Shown here: piece after piece, positions 50,654-60,343 of the stretch
How the letters are laid out: each line of letters begins with the position of its first letter
Position numbering within the stretch: the stretch's first letter is position 1
Assembly (NCBI GenBank): GCA_019234295.1
Contig: JAFALK010000048.1
Coordinates: 26,560 to 90,559, forward strand
Direction: 5' to 3'
From: Roseateles sp.
GTDB taxonomy: Bacteria; Pseudomonadota; Gammaproteobacteria; Burkholderiales; Burkholderiaceae_C
Length of the DNA: 64,000 nt
Program-made: the position numbers and the translations under genes
Notes under the pieces: model-generated
What the model saw: only the letters and a program-made list of their open reading frames with translations
Database searches by the model: none
What the model was told of the DNA's origin: nothing

Positions 50654-53600
50654 TTACGGGCGAGCCGCGTTCCCTGAGCCTGAGCCTGAGCGTGCCCGCA
50701 ATGCCTCATACAGCTGCGCCGGCCCCAGCAGGATGTCCTTCAGCCCATCGCGCACGCGCTCCGAGCCCAGCGCCTGCGAGCTCATGGTCTGGTGGGCCTC
50801 GAAGGCGTCGATGATGGCGTCCATCAAGGCCTTGCCGAGGTCGGGCGAGTTGGCAAATTGCTCTTTGGTGTTGCTGGCCGCCTGCTGCATCAGCGTGTCG
50901 TTCTCGAGCAGCTTGCCCCGGAGCACGCCGTTCACGTAGACGAGTTGGTCGTCGTCGCTCAGCTCACCCTCGAACAGCCCGTTCACCTTCTGGATGATTT
51001 CCGTCAGGTAGGCCTGCTGCTTCTCCTGGACCGAGCCACTGCCCACCGCATCCATCGGCAGCAGCTTGTAGCTGCCGTCTGCATTCAGGTTCAGCGGCTG
51101 CCTGCCGGTGTTCTTCAGCGTGTGGTGGGTCAGTACGACCTTGCTCAGGTCAACGGTGTCGCGCTCGCGGCCGAAGTCCAGCAGCGGGATGAGCCGCTTG
51201 TAGAACAGGAAGCGCTTCTCGATGTCGGTATTGCCGTAATCGAAGATTTGGCTCAGGAAGGCATAGAGCCGCACGTAGGCGCCCATGTCGTTCTTGAACA
51301 GCAAGAGCGCGTCGAGCGTGTCCTTGGCCGTCTGGCTGGCCTTGCCATCCTGCTCAGCATCGGCTGCGGCCTTGTCCTGTTGAGCAGCTTTGTAGCGCTT
51401 GAGCAGCCGGTCGGCCACCGGCGCAATCGCCGCATCGAGCGCTTTCTGGGTGCCCTTGGGGTCCAGGTCTACCTTTGCCACCCGTTCGACCTCGAAGTCG
51501 TCGTAGTTGCCGCTGGCATCGAGCTTGGCGCGCAGGTCGTAGACCAGGTGCGGGTCGGTCGTGGCTTCCAGCTCGGCCGTCTCGTAGTACGTCTTGAAGG
51601 CCTTGAGGATGTCGGCCGGCTCGTTGACGAAGTCGAGGATGTAGGTGCAATCCTTCTTCACGCCGCCTGCTTCGTAGGCGCGGTTTAGGCGGGAGAGCGT
51701 CTGCACCGCCTGGATGCCACCCAGCATCTTGTCCACGTACATGCCGCACAGCAGCGGCTGGTCGAAGCCGGTCTGGAACTTGTTGGCCACCAACAGCAGG
51801 TGATAGTCGGGCTCTGCAAAGGCGTCGCGGATGTCGCGGCCCTTGAGCCCTGGGTTCAGGTCTTTGCTGGTCTCGGTGACGGCCTGCGGGTAGCTCTCCG
51901 GGTCGTTCACCTCGCCCGAGAAGGCCACCATCACGCCCAGCGGGTAGTTCTGCTTCTGGATGTAGGCGCGAATGGCCTTCTGCCAGCGCACAGCTTCCTT
52001 GCGGCTACCCACCACCACCATGGCCTTGGCGCGGCCCTGCAGTAGCGGCTGCACGTTCTCGCGGTAATGCTCGACGACCACCTGCACCTTGCTGGCGATG
52101 TTGTACGGATGCAGCCGGACCCACCGCATGATGCCCTTCATTGCGGCGCTGCGTTCGACCTGGCTCTCGTCGTACTCCTGGCCGTTGTACGCCAGCTTGA
52201 ACGCCAGCTTATAGCTGGTGTAGTTCTTCAGCACATCGAGGATGAAGCCCTCCTCGATGGCCTGGCGCATCGAGTACACATGGAAGGGCTGCGGCAGACC
52301 GTCGGCGCCGGGCCGGCCGAATAGCTCCAAGGTCTTCTGCTTGGGCGTGGCGGTGAAGGCCACGTAGGTCAGACCTTTGGCCCCGGCGCTGTCGCCGCTG
52401 CGTGCCGCCATCTGTGCCGCCAACAGCGCCTCGGTATCGACCTCGCCGCCGTCCTGCAGCTCAGCCCATTCCTGTGCCGACAAGAGCTGCTTGAGCTTGG
52501 CGGCGGCCTCGCCGGTCTGCGAGCTGTGGGCCTCGTCGGCAATCACGGCGAAGCGCTTGCCTTCGGTGGCAGCCAGCTCCTGCACGGCCTGCAGCGCGAA
52601 CGGGAAGGTCTGGATGGTGCAGACAATGATTTTCTTGCCGTCCTTCAGCGCCTGCGAGAGTTGGGCGCTCTTGCTGCCGGACTCATTCGTGATGCTGGCC
52701 ACCACGCCTGTGGTGCGCTCGAAGTCGAAAATGGCTTCCTGCAGCTGAGCATCCAGCACATTGCGGTCGCTCACCACCAGCACGCTGTCAAACATCTTCT
52801 GATGCGCGGCATCGTGCAGGTCGGCCAGGAAGTGCGCCGCCCAGGCAATCGAGTTGGTCTTGCCCGAGCCGGCAGAGTGCTGAATCAGATAGCGCTGGCC
52901 GGCGCCCTTCGCGAGCACATCGGCCACCAGCATGCGCGTCGCGTCCAGCTGGTGATAGCGCGGGAAGATGACGCTCTTGAGTTGCTTCTTGTCGTCGCGC
53001 TTGCCGATGAGGTAGCGATGCAGAATGTCCAGCCAGCTCTCTCGGGCCCAGACCTCCTCCCACAGATACGCCGTGGCAAAGCCTGCCGGGTTTGGCGCGT
53101 TCCCGGCGCCGCCGGCATTGCCTCGGTTGAAGGGCAGGAAGTGCGTCGCCGGCCCGGCCAGCCGGGTCGTCATCATCACTTCGCTCTGGCTGACCGCGAA
53201 GTGCACCAAGGCGCCGCCCGGGAAGCCCAGCAGCGGCTCCAGCACACCGCCCTTGGGCTGGGGATGGCGGTCGAACCGGTACTGGTCCACCGCGTCGCCC
53301 ACGCTCTGCGTGAAGTCGCTCTTGAGTTCCGCAGTGGCCACGGGGATGCCGTTCAGGAACAGCACCAGGTCCAGTTCGGCCTTGGGGTTGTTCGGCGAGT
53401 GGCAGACCTGACGCACCACGCGCAGCCGGTTCGCCGCGTAGTTGGCCTGGATGGCGGGGTTGATGGCCAGGGCCGGCTTGAACTGCGCCAACATCAGCGG
53501 CTCTTTCAGGCCCAGCATCTCCACGCCGCGTCGCAGCACATCCAGCGTGCCCCGGTCGGGCAGGTTCAGGCTCTTGCGCACTCGCTCAGCCAGCACCTGG

Positions 53601-53800
53601 GGCGAGGCGGCGCCATGGGTCTTGGTCAGGCGCTGCCAGCTGTCGGGCTGCGTGGCCTCGACCCAGGCCAGCAGGTCGGGCATGAAGAGGCCGTTGGCGC
53701 GGTCGAACAGGGCGGCATCGCCTTCGGCGTACAGCCAGCCGTTCGCGGCCAGATGAGCGCAGATTTCAGCTTCGAAATGGACTTCCTGGTGCAACGCCAT
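50654..53800 (-). CDS. hsdR: Type I restriction enzyme R subunit
   Basis: This 1048-residue motor-nuclease has an N-terminal PD-(D/E)xK nuclease region (ELDLVLFLNGIPVATAELKSD in pieces), Walker A QHSAGSGKTNSIAW (about residue 315), DEAH box VIADEAHSSQ and helicase motif VANKFQTGFDQPLL, then a helical C-terminal domain. It cuts unmodified DNA after translocation by HsdMS. The extreme C-terminus carries Ser-Gly repeats from three CCTGAG units (50674-50692). It starts 2 bp after the stop of a small ORF in the same operon. Confidence 0.95.
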   Translation of the reverse strand: MALHQEVHFEAEICAHLAANGWLYAEGDAALFDRANGLFMPDLLAWVEATQPDSWQRLTKTHGAASPQVLAERVRKSLNLPDRGTLDVLRRGVEMLGLKEPLMLAQFKPALAINPAIQANYAANRLRVVRQVCHSPNNPKAELDLVLFLNGIPVATAELKSDFTQSVGDAVDQYRFDRHPQPKGGVLEPLLGFPGGALVHFAVSQSEVMMTTRLAGPATHFLPFNRGNAGGAGNAPNPAGFATAYLWEEVWARESWLDILHRYLIGKRDDKKQLKSVIFPRYHQLDATRMLVADVLAKGAGQRYLIQHSAGSGKTNSIAWAAHFLADLHDAAHQKMFDSVLVVSDRNVLDAQLQEAIFDFERTTGVVASITNESGSKSAQLSQALKDGKKIIVCTIQTFPFALQAVQELAATEGKRFAVIADEAHSSQTGEAAAKLKQLLSAQEWAELQDGGEVDTEALLAAQMAARSGDSAGAKGLTYVAFTATPKQKTLELFGRPGADGLPQPFHVYSMRQAIEEGFILDVLKNYTSYKLAFKLAYNGQEYDESQVERSAAMKGIMRWVRLHPYNIASKVQVVVEHYRENVQPLLQGRAKAMVVVGSRKEAVRWQKAIRAYIQKQNYPLGVMVAFSGEVNDPESYPQAVTETSKDLNPGLKGRDIRDAFAEPDYHLLLVANKFQTGFDQPLLCGMYVDKMLGGIQAVQTLSRLNRAYEAGGVKKDCTYILDFVNEPADILKAFKTYYETAELEATTDPHLVYDLRAKLDASGNYDDFEVERVAKVDLDPKGTQKALDAAIAPVADRLLKRYKAAQQDKAAADAEQDGKASQTAKDTLDALLLFKNDMGAYVRLYAFLSQIFDYGNTDIEKRFLFYKRLIPLLDFGRERDTVDLSKVVLTHHTLKNTGRQPLNLNADGSYKLLPMDAVGSGSVQEKQQAYLTEIIQKVNGLFEGELSDDDQLVYVNGVLRGKLLENDTLMQQAASNTKEQFANSPDLGKALMDAIIDAFEAHQTMSSQALGSERVRDGLKDILLGPAQLYEALRARSGSGSGNAARP

Positions 53801-53802
53801 CG

Positions 53803-53949
53803 TCAGACCTCCGACCGGCCCGTAGCGGGTTGATTGCCAGGCAAGTTGTCCTGCCAGGCAGCGTAGGTGATGGTGGTGCCCTTCAAGCGCCAGGTGTTGC
53901 GGCCGTTGTCAGTGCGCCCGAGGACCGTGGCTGTGAGCGTGTGGGGCAT
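53803..53949 (-). CDS. Small 48-residue ORF inside the hsd operon
   Basis: The frame encodes MPHTLTATVLGRTDNGRNTW... ending ...TGRSEV, with a good GGGAGAG ribosome site 6 bp before the ATG. It starts 23 bp after hsdS and stops 2 bp before hsdR, so it is placed as a translated operon member. It is below the size cut-off of many gene callers. Beta-strand-like residues dominate (LTATVLGRT, WRLKGTTITYAAW). I do not recognise the family; a modulator of restriction or a small assembly factor is only a guess. Confidence 0.65.
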   Translation of the reverse strand: MPHTLTATVLGRTDNGRNTWRLKGTTITYAAWQDNLPGNQPATGRSEV

Positions 53950-53972
53950 TGTTCTCTCCCTGTTTGTGTTCT

Positions 53973-55298
53973 TCAAGCGCCGCGCACGTCGATTTGGCCG
54001 GTGACGGCGGCGGCGATGAGGGCGGAGCGGCGTTCGCGGAGCAACGCTATCGCGCGCTCTGCCTCGCCACCCAATCTGTTGAGATTTCCAATTTCCACAT
54101 CAATGAAATCGACGATGGCCCGTTGCTCGTCATGCGGTGGAACCGTCATCAAGAACGCAAGCAGGCTGGATTGAGGCAGGTTGTTTGCCATGCCATTACC
54201 GCCACTCAACGCGTTTTCGATTTGAGTGCGCAGCGCTAACGAACCCATTGCAGCGACGAAATATCTTGGCATGACCGCGCCTTGCAGATGCAGTCGAAAA
54301 ATCTTGTCTGAAAGCATCAAGCCTGGGCGCGTTGTTGCAACAAGCGCCGTCGAACCGACCAATTCAGGTGAGCCGCTTGCGCGCGACATCAGCACATCAC
54401 CAGCGTGAACCTCGTACTTCTCCTCAGGAGTCAGTTCCGGTGGTAACACCTTGTTCTCCGAGGAGCGGAACACGCCCCCGTTTAGGCAGCCCGCCTTCAG
54501 CACACCCCATTCGGTCGCTTCCGCCTCACGGGCGTGACATTCAGGGCTCCACCCTTGCTCGATGGCAGCGATGACGCGACGCAGCGCCCGGACCTCCCAA
54601 TGCACCGGCACTTCTCCCACCCACGCCACCCCGGAATCCTTCATCGGCGCATTGGGGTTGAGGCCCTTGGTGACGGCGCGGGAAATGGTCGCCTGGCGCT
54701 TTTCAGCCAGCAGCGCGATGAGCTTTTCCTGCTCGGCAATCAGCACGTCGATTTTGGCGGTTTCGCGGTCGAGGAAGGCAGCGATTTTCTGTTGCTCTTC
54801 AACGGGGAGAAGCGGCAGTGGGACCTGAGCGAAGTTTGAGAACCGCAGGGCCTGCCCATCCCGGACCAAGTTTGTCGTCGCTTGCAAAGCTTGGATGTAT
54901 GGAGCGCTCTTAAACAGATAGCGATAGAAAGGAGACCAAATGGCGTCGTTGGGAACGAGCATCACGTAGGCGGAACTAATGCTCCCACGCAGACCACACC
55001 ATTCGATGCCGCCCTGGAAGCTGCGCATGCTGATGACGAAATCGTTCGGTTCGGCGTGCTTGAGGATGTCTGCGCCGACAATCACCTGCATTACCTTTTG
55101 GCCCTCCAGCTCCATGAAGTCCGTCTGATAGACGACACCGTGCTTCTGGGAGGCGGTAAGTTGCTGGTCCCCTACAACAGCTTTCTCATTGCGGTTGGTG
55201 AAGTAGCGGCGACTCTGAACGACTGTCCAGTGCGCAGGAACAGAACCTAGCCAAGTCACTCCGCTGTTCTTGTACGCCCCGTACCTCGGCAAGCTCAT
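53973..55298 (-). CDS. hsdS: Type I restriction enzyme specificity subunit S
   Basis: This 441-residue protein has two target-recognition domains separated by conserved helical spacers: [24 protein letters not shown] with [11 protein letters not shown] in the centre, and [21 protein letters not shown] with [20 protein letters not shown] at the C-terminus. N-terminal and central SGV-W-G-VP-HW segments repeat ([15 protein letters not shown] and [15 protein letters not shown]). It dictates the bipartite DNA target. It overlaps hsdM by 4 bp (ATGA). Confidence 0.93.
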   Translation of the reverse strand: MSLPRYGAYKNSGVTWLGSVPAHWTVVQSRRYFTNRNEKAVVGDQQLTASQKHGVVYQTDFMELEGQKVMQVIVGADILKHAEPNDFVISMRSFQGGIEWCGLRGSISSAYVMLVPNDAIWSPFYRYLFKSAPYIQALQATTNLVRDGQALRFSNFAQVPLPLLPVEEQQKIAAFLDRETAKIDVLIAEQEKLIALLAEKRQATISRAVTKGLNPNAPMKDSGVAWVGEVPVHWEVRALRRVIAAIEQGWSPECHAREAEATEWGVLKAGCLNGGVFRSSENKVLPPELTPEEKYEVHAGDVLMSRASGSPELVGSTALVATTRPGLMLSDKIFRLHLQGAVMPRYFVAAMGSLALRTQIENALSGGNGMANNLPQSSLLAFLMTVPPHDEQRAIVDFIDVEIGNLNRLGGEAERAIALLRERRSALIAAAVTGQIDVRGA

Positions 55299-57136
55299 TC
55301 CGCCAACTCCTCCAGCATCTTCATGATGCTGGCTGTGACGGTCTTCAGCTCTTCGTCGATGACGTGCAGGCTGCGCGGTGGCTCGAACACATAGAAATGC
55401 CGGTTGAACGGAATCTCGTAGCCGACCTTGCTCTTCTCTTCGTCAATCCAGGCGTCCGGCGCATGCGGCAACACCTCGCGTTCGAAGTAGGCCCGGATGT
55501 CCTCGCTCAAAGGCACGTTCTCGGTGTCCCGCAGCGCGCTATCTGCCTGGGGCTTGCCCTTCTGCTTGCCCTTGAGCCCGAGCACGACCTGACCCTGTTC
55601 ATCCCGCAGCGGGCGCTCGACGGTGATGGTGGTGTAGCCGAAGTCCTGGTTCTTGAAGATGCGCGAAATGGGTACGCGCTTGAGCTTGCCGCCCTCGGGT
55701 GCAGCGGGCAGGTCGTCGGTGCCCGTAGCCAGCAGAGGGTCGCCTACGGCCTTGCCGGCGGCGTCGAAGACGGTGACCAGCTCGGCCTCAGTGAAGTCGC
55801 CGAACAGGCGCGTGATGGTGGCGATGTGCGCCTCGCTCATCTCCTTGCGCTTTGACCCGAGGCTCTTGCGCATCTTCTGCCAGAAACTGCTGGCGTCGAT
55901 AAGCTGCACGAAGCCCTTGCGGTCCACAGGCTTCTTGTTGGACAGAATCCAGACGTAGGTGGCGATGCCGGTGTTATAGAACATGTCGCTGGGCAGGCCG
56001 ACGATGGCCTCCACCAGGTCGTTCTCCAGCACGTAGCGCCGAATTTCGCTCTCGCCGCTGCCGGCGCCGCCGGTGAACAGGGGCGAGCCGTTCAGCACGA
56101 TGCCGAAGCGGCTGCCGCCGTCCTTGGCCGGACGCATCTTGGACAGCAGGTGCATCAGGAAGAGCATCGAGCCGTCGCTGACGCGCGGCAGGCCTGGGCC
56201 GAAGCGGCCGTCGAAGCCCTTTTGCTCGTGTTCCTGGCGGACGACCTTCTCGACCTTCTTCCATTCCACGCCGAAGGGAGGGTTGGACAGCATGTAGTCG
56301 AACTTGGTGTGGGCGTGGCCGTCGTCGCTGAGCGTGTTGCCGACGACGATGTTCTCCACCGGCTGTCCCTTGATGAGCATGTCCGCCTTGCAGATGGCGT
56401 AGCTCTCGTCATTGAGCTCCTGGCCGTACATCGTCAGCCGTGCCTGCGGGTTGTGCTCCAGCAGGTATTCGCCCGCCACCGAAAGCATGCCGCCGGTGCC
56501 GGCCGTCGGGTCATAGATGGTGCGCACCACGGCATTGCCGGGCGAGAGCACGTCGTCGTCTTCGATGAAGAGCAGGTCCACCATCAGGCGGATGACTTCG
56601 CGGGGCGTGAAGTGCTCCCCGGCGGTTTCGTTGCTGATTTCGGCGAACTTGCGAATCAGCTCCTCGAACACCGCGCCCATGCTGGCGTTGTCCACGGCCT
56701 CGGGGTGCAGGTCGATGTTTGCGAACTTCTCGACGACCAGGTAGAGCAGGTTGGCTTTGGCCAGGCGCTCGACCTGGGTGTAGAAGTCAAAGCGCTCGAA
56801 GATGTCGCGAGCGGCCGGCGAGAAGGCCTGGACGTAGGCATACAGGTTCTGGCGGATGTGGTCCTGGTCGCCCAGCAGCTTGACCAGGTCCAGCGGGGAG
56901 CTGTTGTAGAAGCTGGTGCCCGACTTGCGCAGCAGGAAGGGCTCGGGGTTCAGCCCCGCCTTGCTCTTGGCGTCGAACTCGGCCAGGACGGCAGGCTTGG
57001 TGGCTTCCAACACGCAGTCCAGCCGGCGCAGGACGGTGAAGGGCAGGATGACGCGGCCGTATTCGGATTGCTTGTAGTCGCCACGCAGGAGGTCGGCGAC
57101 GGACCAGATGAAGGACGACAGCGCTTGGTGATTCAT
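55295..57136 (-). CDS. hsdM: Type I restriction enzyme modification subunit M
   Basis: This 613-residue N6-adenine methyltransferase has an N-terminal helical HsdM domain ([22 protein letters not shown]), the SAM motif [10 protein letters not shown] and the catalytic NPPFG ([12 protein letters not shown]). With HsdS it protects host DNA. It is the first gene of the operon; its promoter should lie in 57137-57200, where I see no strong consensus. Confidence 0.95.
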   Translation of the reverse strand: MNHQALSSFIWSVADLLRGDYKQSEYGRVILPFTVLRRLDCVLEATKPAVLAEFDAKSKAGLNPEPFLLRKSGTSFYNSSPLDLVKLLGDQDHIRQNLYAYVQAFSPAARDIFERFDFYTQVERLAKANLLYLVVEKFANIDLHPEAVDNASMGAVFEELIRKFAEISNETAGEHFTPREVIRLMVDLLFIEDDDVLSPGNAVVRTIYDPTAGTGGMLSVAGEYLLEHNPQARLTMYGQELNDESYAICKADMLIKGQPVENIVVGNTLSDDGHAHTKFDYMLSNPPFGVEWKKVEKVVRQEHEQKGFDGRFGPGLPRVSDGSMLFLMHLLSKMRPAKDGGSRFGIVLNGSPLFTGGAGSGESEIRRYVLENDLVEAIVGLPSDMFYNTGIATYVWILSNKKPVDRKGFVQLIDASSFWQKMRKSLGSKRKEMSEAHIATITRLFGDFTEAELVTVFDAAGKAVGDPLLATGTDDLPAAPEGGKLKRVPISRIFKNQDFGYTTITVERPLRDEQGQVVLGLKGKQKGKPQADSALRDTENVPLSEDIRAYFEREVLPHAPDAWIDEEKSKVGYEIPFNRHFYVFEPPRSLHVIDEELKTVTASIMKMLEELAE

Positions 57137-57633
57137 GGGCTCCCTAGATATCCAGAGGCTATGGCCTCCACAACCGGTGGATTTTCATCGCAAACCTTGC
57201 GGTCGCACGGTGCGGATATCCCAGGTGCTCCAGCTTGCAGGCGGTCCGGCCCCAGGAACTCCATCGCCCAGTGAAAGCGCCTTGGTAGCCGCCGTTCGGC
57301 GTCTCGCCGGCGGTGAGTTCGCGGAAGCCGCTCTCGGCCCTCTGGGGCAGGCTCCATCTCACGAAATGCTTCGGCCAAATAACTTAGGAGACGGAACGTC
57401 GAGAACCCAGTATCCATGCGGGCTACCGGCCCGTCCGTGCCGGTCAATCATCATGGAAGATGGGAAACGACGGGAAGGGAACTGGTCGTTATCCAGCAGA
57501 CGAACGGGAATTACCGGGAAATGGCAGGCACGCCGCCCGAGCATTGCCGGTCAACCGTCATGGAAATATGGGGAAACAGCGGGAAATCATCGGCGCTGGC
57601 CAGGCCCGGTTGTGGCTGCGTTGGCGTGGTGGC
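57137..57633. repeat. Gene-free region with phased GGGAA repeats
   Basis: This 497-bp gap holds no convincing gene; short plus-strand frames lack family features. It carries two imperfect direct repeats of about 40 bp (57438-57476 and 57545-57585, both starting TGCCGGTCAA). Within 57462-57585 lie seven GGGAA pentamers on one strand (57462, 57472, 57477, 57506, 57516, 57571, 57581), with three pairs spaced exactly 10 bp. Next to a TrfA-like initiator these look like replication iterons; arm-type integrase sites are the alternative. Confidence 0.5.
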
Positions 57634-58881
57634 TCAGGGATGCCGGCGTTCCGAGTTGAGAACGGACCCGACCGATTCGTCGGTCAACAAGAACGAGCCC
57701 TGTGCTGGCTCATCCGACGCTGGCGAACGTGACTCGCGCTGGGGTGCTGCTGGCTGCGACGGCTTCCGCCAGTGAACCTTGTTGCCCTTGAGCGACCAAC
57801 CGATGTCGATGATGCCTTCCATCGAGAGCGCCCTCAGCGCCTTGCCCAGCATCTCGCGGAACGTCTTGTCGTTGGCTTCCGAGCCGCAGCGGGCCCGCAA
57901 GTCGTCGATGGGCCAGGGAATCAGCCGAGATTGGCTGCGGACATAGCCGTAGAGCCAGGTGCTCAGGCCCTCCGGCAGGCGTTTTCGCACAGGGAGCTCA
58001 AGCCAGACTTGTGTTTTCGGACGGAAGAGTTGAACGATGTCCTTATCGAGCGCCACGGACCACTCACCACGTTGTGGATGCTCAAACCGCTGCACGAGTT
58101 GGACCGTGAAACCTGGGAACTCAATGGTCGCGCGCTGCAGGCGCCGAATAGTCTGCTTCAGACGTTGGCGCTGCTGGCCGTTGTACGAACCCCAGAGCCA
58201 CGTCGTCATGCTGGCCACGTCGAAGCAAGCTGTCTTGCCAACGCGATAGTCCCGACATAGGTTCAACAAGGCCATGAAAACAAGCCCATCACTTTGGCGC
58301 AATTCAGGACCGACATAACGCGGTCCGTCAGGAGCGCCCGCGTCAAGCGGAAATTCCAGATGCGCAGCACGTTCGACATCGCGACTCCTCACGTGGAAGA
58401 GCCTGTCGACGAAGAAGCTGCGGGGGCTGATGAGCTGGAACTGCGTGTGCTTCGGAACGAAGTCGTCTTTAAGAGCCTCCTGCAGCACCTCCAGTTGGGC
58501 TGAGTAGTGTTGAATGCCGTTCAGGGTGTCGTAGTCCGTCACCTTCAGCTTGCGGAGCTCACCTTGAAGGGCCGCAAGCTGGCGCTCCTTTGCCCTCACT
58601 TCAGCTTCTCGGTCGCGCCGCACGTCGCGCTCGCTGTCATGACTCGGGTCGCGCGAGCGCGTCGTGGGGAACGCCTCTGATGGCGGCGGGGGTACCGCGA
58701 TGGGCGAAGGTTCCGAACACGGTGTCGCCGGAGTCGGTGCTGACAGCTCCTTTTGCAAGGTGCTGAGCTGGGCTCGACGTAAACCTGACCTCCGTTGTGG
58801 ACGGACGGTAGCCACGGGGACCGCGACGGCCCCGGTCTGAACGAGATTTCTCACTGCACTCGTCGAAACCTTGACCGGCAT
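57634..58881 (-). CDS. TrfA-like plasmid replication initiator
   Basis: The 415-residue protein has a Pro/Ser/Arg-rich N-terminus (about 1-110), a coiled coil (DREAEVRAKERQLAALQGEL) and a C-terminal winged-helix initiator region. DGLVFMALLNLCRDYRV, LKQTIRRLQRATIEF, WSVALDKDIVQLFRP and LSTWLYGYVRSQSRLIPWPIDDLRARCGSE follow the order of TrfA-family proteins. The start at 58881 has GGAG at good spacing; the frame opens further upstream without support. It suggests the island derives from or carries a plasmid replicon. Confidence 0.75.
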   Translation of the reverse strand: MPVKVSTSAVRNLVQTGAVAVPVATVRPQRRSGLRRAQLSTLQKELSAPTPATPCSEPSPIAVPPPPSEAFPTTRSRDPSHDSERDVRRDREAEVRAKERQLAALQGELRKLKVTDYDTLNGIQHYSAQLEVLQEALKDDFVPKHTQFQLISPRSFFVDRLFHVRSRDVERAAHLEFPLDAGAPDGPRYVGPELRQSDGLVFMALLNLCRDYRVGKTACFDVASMTTWLWGSYNGQQRQRLKQTIRRLQRATIEFPGFTVQLVQRFEHPQRGEWSVALDKDIVQLFRPKTQVWLELPVRKRLPEGLSTWLYGYVRSQSRLIPWPIDDLRARCGSEANDKTFREMLGKALRALSMEGIIDIGWSLKGNKVHWRKPSQPAAPQRESRSPASDEPAQGSFLLTDESVGSVLNSERRHP

Positions 58882-59047
58882 GACCTTCTCCGAAGTTGAT
58901 GACGTCACGTGTAGGCGGCGGGATTTATTCGGAACCGCGGAGAAAGGGCGGTGTCGTTGGCGTCGGAGCCAATTCGCCGGCCGAATGAGGGTGAGGGAGC
59001 CCGCCGAGACGTCAAAAACGGGCGTATAAGTCCTTGATTTAAATAAC

Positions 59048-59089
59048 TTTCCACCGACCACGCGCAGATTTGCGCGTGGTCGGTGGAAA
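59048..59089. repeat. 19-bp perfect inverted repeat upstream of the initiator gene
   Basis: Arms TTTCCACCGACCACGCGCA (59048-59066) and TGCGCGTGGTCGGTGGAAA (59071-59089) are perfect and separated by GATT. It lies about 170 bp upstream of the initiator start and 8 bp after the stop of a small minus-strand ORF. There is no T-tract. It could be an initiator operator, an origin cruciform or a terminator. Confidence 0.85.
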
Positions 59090-59097
59090 ACGCCCGT

Positions 59098-59355
59098 TCA
59101 CTCAATTTCCAGAACATTTGCTGAGCGAAGGAATGCAACGCCAGCTTGTTTCGACCTAGACGGCACGGGCCGATGTTGCTGACCGCTCGAGCTCATCAGG
59201 CCAGATGTTTCAGCGCTGAAATCCTTGGCCAGCAGTTCGGAATAAATCCGCGGCGCTTCACTTGGGACGTACCTGTTCTGGAGAGCGTCCAAGAAGCTCG
59301 CCAGCGCCAGGCCGATTACGCCCATCACGAGCAGAACCAGCAAATGAAAACTCAC
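59098..59355 (-). CDS. Candidate small membrane protein
   Basis: A GTG-started frame of 85 residues begins SFHLLVLLVMGVIGLALASFL, a clear membrane helix, followed by a polar tail (RYVPSEAPRIYSELLAKDF). The start is almost back-to-back with the plus-strand gene at 59344. The hydrophobic start and normal codon look argue for a real gene, but no ribosome site is strong and no family is recognised. A longer frame with ATG at 59460 would overlap the opposite gene by more than 100 bp. Confidence 0.35.
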   Translation of the reverse strand: MSFHLLVLLVMGVIGLALASFLDALQNRYVPSEAPRIYSELLAKDFSAETSGLMSSSGQQHRPVPSRSKQAGVAFLRSANVLEIE

Positions 59356-59925
59356 CCAGCCAGCGTGCCCAGCGCACTTAACTCCGACGCAGAACCGCCT
59401 TTCGCGGCGCCGACGTCTTTTCATCACATCACGCTCACCACGTTCCACGAATGCGCTCAAGTGCGTGAAGACGTGCCACCAGAAGTCGCCGCGCAGCTGT
59501 CGCAGCTGATTACCACGGCACTCGCCAACGGCGGATGGACAGACCTGAAGTCATTTGGCATCGACTCAGCGATTCACGTGTCGGTTCACGGCACAACGCT
59601 TTTGGCCGAATTGCATATTCCCTGTAAGGACCCGCGTGCCGCGAAACCGGCGGTTCGAATTGGTGTCTGCGCAGAGCCATCGGGTGGGGCCGATACATGG
59701 CGGCAACTTTGTTCGGACCTCCCAATGCGTGGCCGGGCGATATTCCCCAATCCACCGGAGGACCCTTGGATTGGCGCCGTTATCCTCAACTTGCTGAAGC
59801 TCGTCGACCTCGATGCCAAACAGCGCGAGGCCTATCTCCTGATGGAGATGTGGGCGGGAGACTTCGAACGCTGCCTAGCCTGGGGCTTTGTCACGTGGCT
59901 TGAATCACACGTCAACCGCCATTGA
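59344..59925 (+). CDS. Hypothetical island protein (193 residues)
   Basis: The frame gives a soluble protein with Pro/Ala-rich N-terminus (about 1-35), then alternating helices and strands (DVPPEVAAQLSQLITTALANGGW, HVSVHGTTLLAELHIPCKDP, WIGAVILNLLKLVD) and a Trp-rich end (MWAGDFERCLAWGFVTWLESH). No membrane helix and no known domain is recognised. The start is the ATG with family-neutral support; the frame continues upstream to 59146 only over the opposite-strand ORF. It could be part of an unknown island module with the next gene. Confidence 0.5.
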   Translation: MKTHPASVPSALNSDAEPPFAAPTSFHHITLTTFHECAQVREDVPPEVAAQLSQLITTALANGGWTDLKSFGIDSAIHVSVHGTTLLAELHIPCKDPRAAKPAVRIGVCAEPSGGADTWRQLCSDLPMRGRAIFPNPPEDPWIGAVILNLLKLVDLDAKQREAYLLMEMWAGDFERCLAWGFVTWLESHVNRH

Positions 59926-60343
59926 ATTCGTCGAGCGCCAACACGGCGAAGGCATGGCGCGCTGTGGAAAAGCCGCTGTGCGATTGACCTGACCCTTTCG
60001 GTTGCCGGGGCTCATCGGTGTCGCCATCGTGCGGCACTTGACCTTCGACCAGCAGGCCGAAAAAAGGCCCCGGGGGAATGTACCGCCGGGGCCGGAACGC
60101 CTGACGCTGTCATCACGTGGGGCGCCTGCTCAGGGAGGAAAAGCAGGGCAGCAAGACAAGAGACTTGCTACATCGGTCAGTCTAGCTCCACTCGGCCAGG
60201 CAAACCGCCTCACGGCGAGGAATGGCCAGTGGGTAGCGACCGCGGCGGGCTTGGCAGGCTTGGCTGTCTTCAGCCCGAGCAAATTCTGCAGACTCGTTTG
60301 CCATCGTCGCTACACGAAGTTCCAAGGCCATTTTTAGGAACTT
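59926..60343. other. Gene-poor spacer with minus-strand terminator
   Basis: In this 418-bp gap the only clear signal is a hairpin GGCCCCGG (60067-60074) / CCGGGGCC (60087-60094), followed on the minus strand by a T-run (60061-60066). It would stop transcripts coming from the right on the minus strand. A 40-residue minus-strand frame (60182-60304) precedes it, but has no ribosome site, and I do not call it a gene. Confidence 0.6.

Noticed and set aside
53973..55298. hsdS considered as phase-variable by internal repeats
   Set aside because: The two SGV-W-G-VP-HW segments are the normal half-repeats of S subunits; no short tandem DNA repeat is seen between them.
57135..57659. Plus-strand frame of 174 codons in the repeat region
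   Set aside because: Built from the GGGAA repeats, Arg/Pro-rich, no ribosome site, and overlaps the initiator gene end.
60002..60337. Plus-strand frame of 111 codons in the spacer
   Set aside because: Spans the terminator hairpin, has no ribosome site and no protein-like pattern.
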